Positions 34,338 to 42,389 of a stretch of DNA of 64,000 nucleotides are shown here, in pieces. The first letter of the stretch is position 1, and each line of letters begins with the position of its first letter. The position numbers were made by a program, and so were the translations under genes. The stretch covers positions 806,001-870,000 of the forward strand of contig NZ_JBAIYU010000010.1 in the NCBI RefSeq assembly GCF_036763085.1, read 5' to 3'. The notes under the pieces are model-generated. The model was not told the origin of the DNA, ran no database searches, and saw nothing but the letters and a program-made list of their open reading frames with translations. Source of the stretch: JBAIYU01 sp036763085 (lineage in GTDB: Bacteria > Bacillota > Negativicutes > DSM-1736 > Dendrosporobacteraceae).

Positions 34338-35078
34338 TAGGGCACTCTCCTTGTTTACATTTTTTATTTAATCAATTGTTACCTAAGACTGCATATTCGA
34401 TTTTCAAAGAACGCCTAGGGCTTAAAAACCTAGAAAAAACAGTGGTTTTACCCCTTAAAACTTTAAAAAACTGTTTACAACCCCTAAAAACACAAAAAAG
34501 CTGCCTATTACTAGGCAGACTTCTATCCGTGCAAACACATTTCTTAAAATTTATATTTAATTTTTACTATAATTAATTACATGCTTATACTATCATAACA
34601 GTATAAAAAAAGTCTAGTATTTTTCCAATTTGACTCAAATAGAAAGTTTATTCAGAATATTTAGTTAGTAAATTCACTTTTACTGTTAACCATCAACAGT
34701 AAATGAACTACATTACTATTATAAACTACCTTGATATGAAACCAAAGTGCAAAGGGCACCCTTAGATAATTCATTGACAAGGTACCTTACGCTCTAGTCG
34801 TTAGGTATCTAACGTCAATCACAACCACCCACCTAATCCAGAAGCACTTAATTTGACTCCACCAATATTAAACATTAACACGCTAATTTAATTTCCTAAA
34901 TTCAATCACCTAGAAATATTAAAAATTGTTTATTTAATATTTCCATCATAATCCAAATGCGAAAAAAACGTTACTGTTCTACAGACAACTACGGTTCGCC
35001 ATTTCTGAATTTACAAAGCTATCAATGATAAATATGGACAAAACCTGTTTCGGATTGAAAATAAGACCAAAAAGCAAA
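34338..35078. other. 741-base AT-rich intergenic region with small hairpins
   Basis: No convincing gene is seen. The region contains A/T-rich repeats of CCTTAAAA/CCCTAAAAA type (34415-34495), the hairpin CTGCCTA/TAGGCAG at 34501-34518, the palindrome TTTACTGTT/AACAGTAAA at 34679-34703 and the direct repeat at 34760-34784. It is the upstream control region of the satellite operon and could include an origin. Confidence 0.5.
34759..34784 (+). repeat. right copy of direct repeat bracketing the satellite module
   Basis: CCTTAG-N2-AATTCATTGACAA repeats the element at 26399-26419, 8361 bases away, in the same orientation and with the same internal spacing. Confidence 0.4.
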
Positions 35079-35147
35079 GCCTCACCCCCGCGTTTTTCAG
35101 GGTTGAGGCAATTTTTCACCACTAGAGGTGCTACGGTTCTCTGTATT
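35079..35147 (-). repeat. 3' hairpin element, copy 2
   Basis: On the minus strand a GAGAACCGTAGCACC core and GGTGAAAAAT are followed by the hairpin GCCTCA-CCC/GGG-TGAGGC. The same arrangement follows the restriction-modification gene at 36577-36652. It lies 68-136 bases beyond the stop at 35215. Confidence 0.5.
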
Positions 35148-35214
35148 GGATTTAATCACGAGATTAACCGCGGTATTTTTCTACTACACCATACCTAAAA
35201 TTAGTTGTTTATCG

Positions 35215-36120
35215 TTATAAAGAGGTTAGAAATGAGCTTCCATTTTTCATTTCTTGAGATTGAATACCTATGGCTTTAAGAATAAAAGCATCTTCTTTGG
35301 CACGTAAAAAATACCATGCTTTAATAAAACTATAATAATCATCGACACTTCGTTGATCTAAACCAAACATTTCGGGATAAGCAATAGAATCTTCCAATTT
35401 CAACTTCATGTCTTCTGTTATTTCTCCACTTCTATGTAATTTTTTAATTTCTTTCATGCATACTTCATAACTATGTTCTCCTGTCAAATGACGTAAATAT
35501 GTTATGACTTTAGAGTATTGACCTGCTATAAGTGGGTGAATTATGTCTTTTAATTCATTACAGGTTATTGCCTTGATTTGTACCCCTGCTGGGATAGTAG
35601 TACCTACTATTGTTGCAGGCTCTGGTCTTCCTATCTTTTCATTCATAGTTAAAAACAGTATATCAAATTGCCTAAGGGTTGGATTATAGTATCCTGGAAA
35701 ATTAGCATCTGTCTTAGGAAATCCTACTCCGACAGTATGATACTTCTCATAATAACTTTCAGTTAACCTTTTTCTTTCTGTACTCCATTTAAATAATTTA
35801 TATCCAAAATTGGGATTATTATTGGCAATTCTCACTGTATATGCTTCAAAGATAAATCCCGCTATCACAGATACATTTTGGCTTAATGTTCTAATTGCCA
35901 CCTTTATACCATCTTCTTTTAGTATAAAGTGCCCAGTTTCTAATGCATCTGATATAAAGTCGTTCTGATATTTGCTTAGCATAATTCTATATCTTTCTTC
36001 ATTAGAAAAGCTTGGGTGTCTTGTATCCAATATCCCAGCTCCATAAGTATTTAATTTTTCAATAATAAACGGCTCCATTTGAGTTACTTGCCCACTATTT
36101 GTAATAATTAATTCACTCAT
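35215..36120 (-). CDS. unknown protein, possible nuclease neighbour of the type IIG enzyme
   Basis: This is a 301-residue soluble protein. Its middle has an order of residues compatible with a PD-(D/E)XK fold: FIFEAYTVRI, then RQFDILFLTM, then GVQIKAITCNEL (D followed by Q-x-K). This is a pattern, not a firm assignment. GAGGT lies 6 bases before ATG. It lies on the same strand 590 bases after the R-M gene, and each is followed by the same 3' element, which links the two. Alternatives are a regulator or a specificity factor. Confidence 0.55.
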   Translation of the reverse strand: MSELIITNSGQVTQMEPFIIEKLNTYGAGILDTRHPSFSNEERYRIMLSKYQNDFISDALETGHFILKEDGIKVAIRTLSQNVSVIAGFIFEAYTVRIANNNPNFGYKLFKWSTERKRLTESYYEKYHTVGVGFPKTDANFPGYYNPTLRQFDILFLTMNEKIGRPEPATIVGTTIPAGVQIKAITCNELKDIIHPLIAGQYSKVITYLRHLTGEHSYEVCMKEIKKLHRSGEITEDMKLKLEDSIAYPEMFGLDQRSVDDYYSFIKAWYFLRAKEDAFILKAIGIQSQEMKNGSSFLTSL

Positions 36121-36339
36121 CTGCTACCTCAATAATCTTTTTCAACTATTATAAGGGATGTTCTTTAATTAAGAAATTTTTCGAAGTCTTGATCAAAGAA
36201 CTGGCACCTGTAAAATCTCTCTATATTCATCTACCCATCTTACTAGTTCTTGCCTTTTCCTCTCGTCAATCATTAATAGAATTAGTAAATATCAACTAAC
36301 TTAACCTTATTAGCGTACGTATTACTCTCTATTGCTTTT

Positions 36340-36531
36340 TTAATCAACTCTATTTTTGATAAAATACTTTTCACGTCTTTCAACCCACTCCACTGAAGGG
36401 GCAAAAAAATTCAATTCGACCAATCTAATATTTATATCAAAAAGAATGGACAAGGAAACAGGTTGGTCGCCCCACGACATCCTATCCAATACACTTTTTA
36501 CAAAGTCATCCTCGACAATCCCTAATTCCAT
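36340..36531 (-). CDS. small ORF, possible gene remnant
   Basis: This 63-residue reading frame (MELGIVEDDFVKSVLDRMSW onward, with PSVEWVERREKYF) has protein-like composition and the same strand as its neighbours, but no SD and no recognised family. It may be a decayed fragment. No other gene is seen between 36121 and 36576. Confidence 0.3.
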   Translation of the reverse strand: MELGIVEDDFVKSVLDRMSWGDQPVSLSILFDINIRLVELNFFAPSVEWVERREKYFIKNRVD

Positions 36532-36576
36532 TACAAAGAGATATCATAATCCACAAAATTCCACCTACAGTGCAAA

Positions 36577-36652
36577 GACTCCTGCCAAATTATCACAAAT
36601 CTGACAGGAGTCCTTATTTTTCACCATTACCAGTGATACAGTTCTCCGTATC
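36577..36652 (-). repeat. 3' hairpin element, copy 1
   Basis: On the minus strand the order is a GATACGGAGAACTGTATCAC stem-loop, GGTGAAAAAT, then a GACTCCTG-type hairpin (36577-36587 with 36602-36612). It starts about 60 bases after the type IIG stop. The homologue is at 35079-35147. Confidence 0.5.
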
Positions 36653-36712
36653 AGGTGAAACGACGAAATTTAGTTTTTAAAAGGAAGCAAACGCCCCATC
36701 CCTGTACTTCCA

Positions 36713-39115
36713 TTAAATCAATCCATTCAAATTGTTTTGTGCTTTATTTTCTGCAGCTATCATATATTCTTCCATATAGTTCCAATCAATATTATCGTTT
36801 TCATCAATAGGCAATGGTATAGTAAAATCTGTTTTCATATGCCTATTTAACTCATCAACAAAAGCTTTATAACGCAATCGACCTTCTCTAAAAACCATTG
36901 TCGCTATATACTTTTTACAATAAATTGACATTTCGGATTGGGGAATCAAAACATTCACATTTTGGCTCGTATAAAAAGGCTTTTCTTGAATAAAGCATGA
37001 ACCTAAATACTCACCACCTAAAGAGATTGTAAGTAAACCTGCATCATATGGCTTTAATCCCTTAATCTCATCAATAAAGTCCGTTACCCCATTATTTGCA
37101 TTTGCACGTCCAACAAAATTAATTGAAGGGGAATTATTGGTCATGCGCACTTTATCAAGCTTCGTCCCACTATCTATTATAAATAATCCATCATCATATA
37201 AATGAAATCGCTTAAATCTGTGTAAATCAATTACTCTTGGAACTTTCAACTTCAAGGTAGTTACATCATTATCTGTTGATACTTCTGAACTATAAAGAAC
37301 TCTTTGTAAAAGCTTATCGTTGAACTCTTTTACATCAATCCCCTGCTTGTACATCTCATAATCCATCATTGTCTTAATAAAATCTTCTTCATGAACTTCA
37401 AAAGGTTTTTCAGGCATTTGATATGAAAGATGTTCTGCTGGATTAATTATTTGTCTAGTATTGTATTTGCTATCATTTCCATCATGAATTGCCTGAATCC
37501 AATAATCCTCGATGGCAGCCCATTTATTCTTTATATCCTGTCTTCCTTGATTTTTTATAGTCTCAAGACCATCTTCTTCAATATAGTAGCCTATAATATT
37601 CTGACCATTTTGAGGTTTATGGGCTTCAAATACAAATATTGAAGTTGTTACACCTGTAAAAATGTTTTCTGGCAACTTAATAATGTTCTTTACAGAATGG
37701 TCTTTCAAAACTTTATTGCCATACTTCTTGTCAGTCAAATCCTTTTCAAGCTTTTTTTCAGGTAAGATGAATGCACACATAGTTCCAACAGGAACATTAT
37801 CAAGAACTGTCTTTACAATAGTCATACAGCCATAAGCACGCTCAAAAGGGGGGTTCATTAAAACCTTCGTCACACTCTTTGAGTGTGATTCACCTTCAAG
37901 CTTAACACTAATATTTCTAATCCATTTAGCTGCATCTTCTTTTCTTGTATCGAGTTGTTCCAGGTTTGTCTTGCCATCTTTATGAATAAGCATATTAGCA
38001 CAAGCCAAAGCATAAATTTCTCTATCAAACTCAATACCATATAGCTGCTTAGCTTTGATTTCTTTTGCTTTCTTGGTAATAGTGCCACCTGCTTCTGTAA
38101 TCATGTTGCACATTGACTTAACTAAGAAAGCTCCACTACCACAAGCTGCATCAAGAATAACATCTGTCTGATTAACATCAATCAAACGATACATAAATGA
38201 TGTTATATGGTCTGGTGTAAACACCTGTCCATGTTCTGATTTTCCTTTGTAACGGTTAAATTCATTGAAGAATATAGCCATTACGTCCTCACCTTTCCAC
38301 TTATCGGAATTAATCAAATCAGAGATTTCAACAACCCAATCAATGAAGTTATCGATAGCTTCCTGATTATCCGTCGTATTCATCTTAATTTCTGAATATA
38401 CTTCACACAATAAGTCAAGCTTCTCATTTTGTCTCTTTGCTACTTTTAAAGACTTTGAAAGCTGATTAAGAATTGTCTGATGAAACAGACTATATTCAGT
38501 CCCTTTATGAAGCACAGCACCTTCTTTAACAGCAACTAAAGCACATGCAGTAAAAATCATTCTATGATTAAGATTCTTAACACCAAACTCCTTATGAAGA
38601 CAGTTATTAATCTTCATAGTCAACTCAAATATTCTCTTTTTATCGATCGTATCTGGAACAAAAAGATTAGCATAATAATCTACACGCTGAAGTGGCGATG
38701 CTGGAGAAGGAACTTCATCCATATTCAAAAAGACACGTATATCTTTACCATTGTAAAGAATACCCGCTACCTTTGAATAATGCTTGTTTGCTATTTCAAT
38801 GTTCTTCTTAAGTTCATCTTCCCACTTCTTCTTTGATAAATCTTCTTTTTCAGATTTAGTTTCAAGAACAATAGCTACGCTATTTTGATTATATGGTAAA
38901 TACCAACCATCAGGCTTATCACTAATTCCCGCAAAATCTGTTGTTCCTAATCTGGAACCTAACTGAATAAACGTTGTAAGTTGACCAACACCAGAAATAA
39001 ACTCTGATGTATCAACATTATTCCCACTAGCATCAATAAATCCAAGCGTAATACCCGCTTCATTTCTAACCTGGTCTTCTGTTCTGTAAAGCATGTTCTG
39101 CACCAACCCTATCAA
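36713..39115 (-). CDS. single-chain type IIG-like restriction-modification enzyme (N6-adenine)
   Basis: This 800-residue protein combines three activities. The N-terminal part has a PD-(D/E)XK-like pattern (DGWYLPYNQNSVAIVLETKSE: Asp, then E-T-K). The centre is a gamma-class N6-adenine methyltransferase (HGQVFTP, motif I DAACGSGAFLV, motif IV NPPF). The C-terminal 230 residues resemble a type I S-type target recognition domain. It would methylate and cut DNA as one chain. The start is uncertain: TTG 39115 has only a weak SD, and ATG 39094 is an alternative. A 16-bp palindrome lies directly upstream. The target sequence is unknown. Confidence 0.85.
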   Translation of the reverse strand: MIGLVQNMLYRTEDQVRNEAGITLGFIDASGNNVDTSEFISGVGQLTTFIQLGSRLGTTDFAGISDKPDGWYLPYNQNSVAIVLETKSEKEDLSKKKWEDELKKNIEIANKHYSKVAGILYNGKDIRVFLNMDEVPSPASPLQRVDYYANLFVPDTIDKKRIFELTMKINNCLHKEFGVKNLNHRMIFTACALVAVKEGAVLHKGTEYSLFHQTILNQLSKSLKVAKRQNEKLDLLCEVYSEIKMNTTDNQEAIDNFIDWVVEISDLINSDKWKGEDVMAIFFNEFNRYKGKSEHGQVFTPDHITSFMYRLIDVNQTDVILDAACGSGAFLVKSMCNMITEAGGTITKKAKEIKAKQLYGIEFDREIYALACANMLIHKDGKTNLEQLDTRKEDAAKWIRNISVKLEGESHSKSVTKVLMNPPFERAYGCMTIVKTVLDNVPVGTMCAFILPEKKLEKDLTDKKYGNKVLKDHSVKNIIKLPENIFTGVTTSIFVFEAHKPQNGQNIIGYYIEEDGLETIKNQGRQDIKNKWAAIEDYWIQAIHDGNDSKYNTRQIINPAEHLSYQMPEKPFEVHEEDFIKTMMDYEMYKQGIDVKEFNDKLLQRVLYSSEVSTDNDVTTLKLKVPRVIDLHRFKRFHLYDDGLFIIDSGTKLDKVRMTNNSPSINFVGRANANNGVTDFIDEIKGLKPYDAGLLTISLGGEYLGSCFIQEKPFYTSQNVNVLIPQSEMSIYCKKYIATMVFREGRLRYKAFVDELNRHMKTDFTIPLPIDENDNIDWNYMEEYMIAAENKAQNNLNGLI

Positions 39116-39122
39116 AGATTGA

Positions 39123-39138
39123 TTTCCATATATGGAAA
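39123..39138. promoter_or_regulatory. 16-bp palindrome upstream of the R-M gene
   Basis: TTTCCATATATGGAAA is a perfect palindrome 8 bases upstream of the predicted start of the type IIG gene. It is a candidate operator. Confidence 0.4.
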
Positions 39139-39215
39139 CACAATTCTTATTTTAAAGAATTATGCGCAAAACCTCAAACAATTGTAATTGATTTATGAGC
39201 ATTTTTTACAAAACA

Positions 39216-39248
39216 ATATCCCTGATAGGACTAACCTACCAGGGATAT
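39216..39248 (-). terminator. hairpin downstream of cupin copy 1
   Basis: ATATCCCTGATAGG pairs with CCTACCAGGGATAT (one mismatch) around a short loop, about 130 bases beyond the cupin stop. Confidence 0.55.
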
Positions 39249-39381
39249 CTTCATTAATAGAATAAACTAGCCAGACCTTTTTATTCTAGGTGTATTTTAT
39301 AAAAATGTATGTCGAAAATCAATATTCATTATTTTGAGAACTGAATGTGATTACAAAGGGACAGCCAGCTACCTGCCCTTG

Positions 39382-39729
39382 TTAAACATCTGCATCTGTT
39401 GCAAAGGCCTCTGAGCCCATTGGTGAAATTGTGACAAAAAGGCGCATGACATCTTCGCCGACGTTTATAACCTGCATGCTTTCCTGCCCATCAACCTGCA
39501 TTAACTCGCCAACCTGTAACGAGGTTTCATTGCCATCCGTGACAACCTTGGCATTACCCTCTAAGACCTGCAGGAAAAGGGTTGATTCTAGATGTGTGTG
39601 TCCTGGTAGTATTGCCCCTTTTGCAATGTTCAGAATAAAGGCAATTACATTATCGCTTTTGAAAAGCATCCGTTTGGCGATTTTTTTCTGAGGATCATGG
39701 AAATAATCATTGAAAATAAACTTGTTCAT
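39382..39729 (-). CDS. cupin domain protein, copy 1
   Basis: This 115-residue single cupin has the two motifs LPGHTHLESTLFLQVLEG and the GELMQVDGQESMQVIN/VGED strand pair. It may bind a metal through His residues in GHTH. Its enzymatic role is unknown; small cupins of this kind act as sensors or isomerases. GGAGG lies 7 bases before ATG. It differs from copy 2 (49159-49506) at only 6 residues, and the DNA similarity extends over about 455 bases including the upstream region. Confidence 0.85.
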   Translation of the reverse strand: MNKFIFNDYFHDPQKKIAKRMLFKSDNVIAFILNIAKGAILPGHTHLESTLFLQVLEGNAKVVTDGNETSLQVGELMQVDGQESMQVINVGEDVMRLFVTISPMGSEAFATDADV

Positions 39730-39905
39730 AGATAAATCCTCCGTTAATTTAACTTTAGATTTTTAATATACCCTAATTGGGGCATATATAACTAATCTCT
39801 TTTCTGCAAAATGCTCGAATATCTTATAGGGAAACAACCATCAACGTGTCATAGTGGATATTACCGCCCGCATCCGAGCATCTAAAAAGGTACTCAGCGA
39901 ACTAC

Positions 39906-40091
39906 CTACGGATGGGTAGTTACTGAAAGACCTTTGTCCACCCCTTCGAGCATGTTAGGCTTCACTAGTACTCGCTCACCAGGCTGTATATATTTGGACA
40001 TACCACCTAAATGGGCAAGCAATTCTGTCATGGCTTGTTCGACTACCTGGGGATCGTAGGAATTAGCTTGTACAACTGCTACTTTTGTCAT
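39906..40091 (-). pseudogene. 5' fragment of a DUF362 gene
   Basis: This frame encodes only the first 61 residues of a DUF362 protein (MTKVAVVQANSYD, ending LSVTTHP and an immediate stop). It is about 90% identical to residues 1-61 of the intact protein at 15175-16302. Homology ends abruptly at both the start codon and the break, so it is a truncated or displaced 5' end rather than a functional gene. Confidence 0.85.
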
Positions 40092-40180
40092 ATAGAATAC
40101 CTCATTCACTATTGTTATTGCGGCTACCTACCCAAAACTATATTTAATCATTTATCCCAGAAGTCCGGGCTACAAGCATA

Positions 40181-40217
40181 AAAAAACACGATTTCAACTG
40201 ATTGATCGTGCTTTTTT
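40181..40217 (-). terminator. terminator after the dGTPase-like gene
   Basis: CACGAT/ATCGTG is flanked by A6 and T6 runs on the two strands, about 140 bases beyond the minus-strand stop at 40358. Confidence 0.6.
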
Positions 40218-40357
40218 ATTTTCTTAATAAAGTCCATTGTATTGAAAAACTTGCTTTCGATCCTTTCCATTTAAGGCATTTTACTACTCATTATAATATC
40301 ACCTGACATTACACCACTCCCTATAAACAAAAGATAATTTCATTTCACCTATTTCGC

Positions 40358-42268
40358 TCATGATATATATAAATTTTGAAATTGACTCTTTGCAAATTCG
40401 TCAGTCATACCACCAATTAGATCAGCAATATTTCTCATGAAAATACTATGTTTTAAAAAATCATTTGCTTCATTGCCACTCGAAGCTGTTCCTTGTAAGA
40501 CTTTTATTTCTTCTTCAACATCATCTTTTTTCCCTTTTCGAATGTCTGTATAATTGATTCCCAAAACATTTAACTGCTTGTTGATTCTTCTTATAGTATT
40601 ATCTGGTAACTGACGTGGATTAGAGTAGTAGGCTTTAAATAACTTACGTACTATATAGGCAGATTTCCCATCGAAACAATTTACTTCTTGAGAATTAATT
40701 ATTCGAGTTTTTATAATTTCTTCAATCTTTTCTATAACAAATTTATCATTATCATTAAAATTGATAACTCTTTTATTAATAACAGGATTTGAAGAAAATG
40801 TTGGGTTTTCTTTTATATATGTATTCATATTCGCAAGAGCTTCCGTCGTAAGTCTTTTCATAAAATATCCCAGTATTGCAGGTGTAACCACAGCTCTTTT
40901 CAAATCGGCTTGATCTATTATATCGCGCTTAATATTTTCAATGTTTGTAATCGATTTTTTTACTAACTCAGTAATCTCTTTAAATCTTGGATCTTCTATA
41001 GACTTTATTTCTAATTCCTTTATTAAATCATCTATAGTAAATACACCACTTGCAATACCATCATCTAAATCATGTCCTCTTTGTGCAATTTCATCAGCCA
41101 AATCGACAATTTGCCCTTCTAGAGTTGTACAAAAATCATATTCTAAATGCAAGTATTTAGGATCGCCAACAATAAGAAATTCATCTATGTTAAAGCATTT
41201 TGTCAAACACTGTTTACAAGTACGTTTTTCTCCTTTATGTTTTTTTATACCAGTATGTTTTAACATTCCTTCTAATACTTGATAGCTTATATTTAACCCT
41301 TCATATTCAATATACTTTTCTTCTAAGTAGTTAAGCAATCTAACCCCTTGGTAATTATGCTTAAATCCCCCAAGATTTTCTGGTTCGTGATTGTCAGTTA
41401 ATTTAACTTTCCCCGATAATATTAAATCTAGTTGCCGTTCTCCCTCATGCCCAAAAGGCGTATGTCCAACATCATGTCCAATTGCTATAGCTTCCGTTAA
41501 ATCTTCGTTTAAGTTAAGCTGTCTAGCTATAGCTCTAGCTATTTGGGAAACTTCTAACGAATGAGTTAGACGTTTTCTATAATGATCGCCTTTAGATGTA
41601 TCGTATATCTGCGCTTTATCAACTATTCTTCTAAATGCCTTGGAATGAATGATTCTCTCTTTATCGCGTTGAAACTCATTTCTAAAGGGGTGTGCCGATA
41701 TCATATTTAGAGGCCTAATACAATAAGCACTTTTTTGAGCTAAATCATGTAAATTTGCTTCTACGCTATAACTATACTCGGCTTTTTGATCTTTTATTTC
41801 ATCATTTACCTTATAAATTTCATTTATTCTTTCTTTGAAACGCGAACTCATTAACTCAAAAACAATGTCAAATAATTCTTTCTTAGGCAATTGTTTAATA
41901 AAAAAATATGACGGTGTGTTTTCCAATGTATGTCGCGTACCCGATAAGGTGGACGCCTCGTAGAGATTTTTTAGTTCTGCAATTTCGTGATCAGATAGCT
42001 TTTTATACGCATTAATTTTCAACTTAAATGTGTATTCCTCAGAAGAAGCTTTACCAATCCAGGCCTTTTTAATCGTTCCATTTTGAGGATCATATCCTAC
42101 TACAATAATAGTAATGAAGCCTAGTTGACTTTTTTCAAATAAATGAGAAACCATTTCTCTCTCATTTTCTTTAGTATGATACGTATAAGTTTTATCTTCA
42201 CTAAAATATTCTTCTATTTTACTAAATGAGAATTCCCCTATCTTATACTTCCATATTAAAACTTTCAT
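40358..42268 (-). CDS. extended dGTPase-like HD nucleotidase
   Basis: This 636-residue protein has a dGTP triphosphohydrolase core from about residue 190: NEFQRDKERIIHSKAFRRI, RLTHSLEVSQIARAIA, the HD motif AIAIGHDVGHTPFGHEGE and HNYQGVRLLNY. A cysteine-containing insert (TCKQCLTKCF) follows. The first 190 residues are an extension I do not recognise and that standard dGTPases (about 330-500 residues) lack. dNTP depletion by such enzymes is a known phage-defence strategy. ATG 42268 has GAGGTG six bases upstream. The partner helicase lies 121 bases upstream on the same strand. Confidence 0.82.
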   Translation of the reverse strand: MKVLIWKYKIGEFSFSKIEEYFSEDKTYTYHTKENEREMVSHLFEKSQLGFITIIVVGYDPQNGTIKKAWIGKASSEEYTFKLKINAYKKLSDHEIAELKNLYEASTLSGTRHTLENTPSYFFIKQLPKKELFDIVFELMSSRFKERINEIYKVNDEIKDQKAEYSYSVEANLHDLAQKSAYCIRPLNMISAHPFRNEFQRDKERIIHSKAFRRIVDKAQIYDTSKGDHYRKRLTHSLEVSQIARAIARQLNLNEDLTEAIAIGHDVGHTPFGHEGERQLDLILSGKVKLTDNHEPENLGGFKHNYQGVRLLNYLEEKYIEYEGLNISYQVLEGMLKHTGIKKHKGEKRTCKQCLTKCFNIDEFLIVGDPKYLHLEYDFCTTLEGQIVDLADEIAQRGHDLDDGIASGVFTIDDLIKELEIKSIEDPRFKEITELVKKSITNIENIKRDIIDQADLKRAVVTPAILGYFMKRLTTEALANMNTYIKENPTFSSNPVINKRVINFNDNDKFVIEKIEEIIKTRIINSQEVNCFDGKSAYIVRKLFKAYYSNPRQLPDNTIRRINKQLNVLGINYTDIRKGKKDDVEEEIKVLQGTASSGNEANDFLKHSIFMRNIADLIGGMTDEFAKSQFQNLYIS

Positions 42269-42389
42269 CCTCCACACCTCATCTTGTCTAAATTAATCAA
42301 TTATTAAACATCTTCTCAATCTATAAAACAAATTAGCATTCTTGCATACCTATGTGAACTGTATTTTTCATTTAGCCTATTTTATGCCT

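Noticed and set aside
34376..34576. 66-residue plus-strand ORF in the AT-rich satellite control region
   Set aside because: Low-complexity Leu/Lys-rich composition, no SD, and it crosses a hairpin; it is better explained as a chance frame over repeats.
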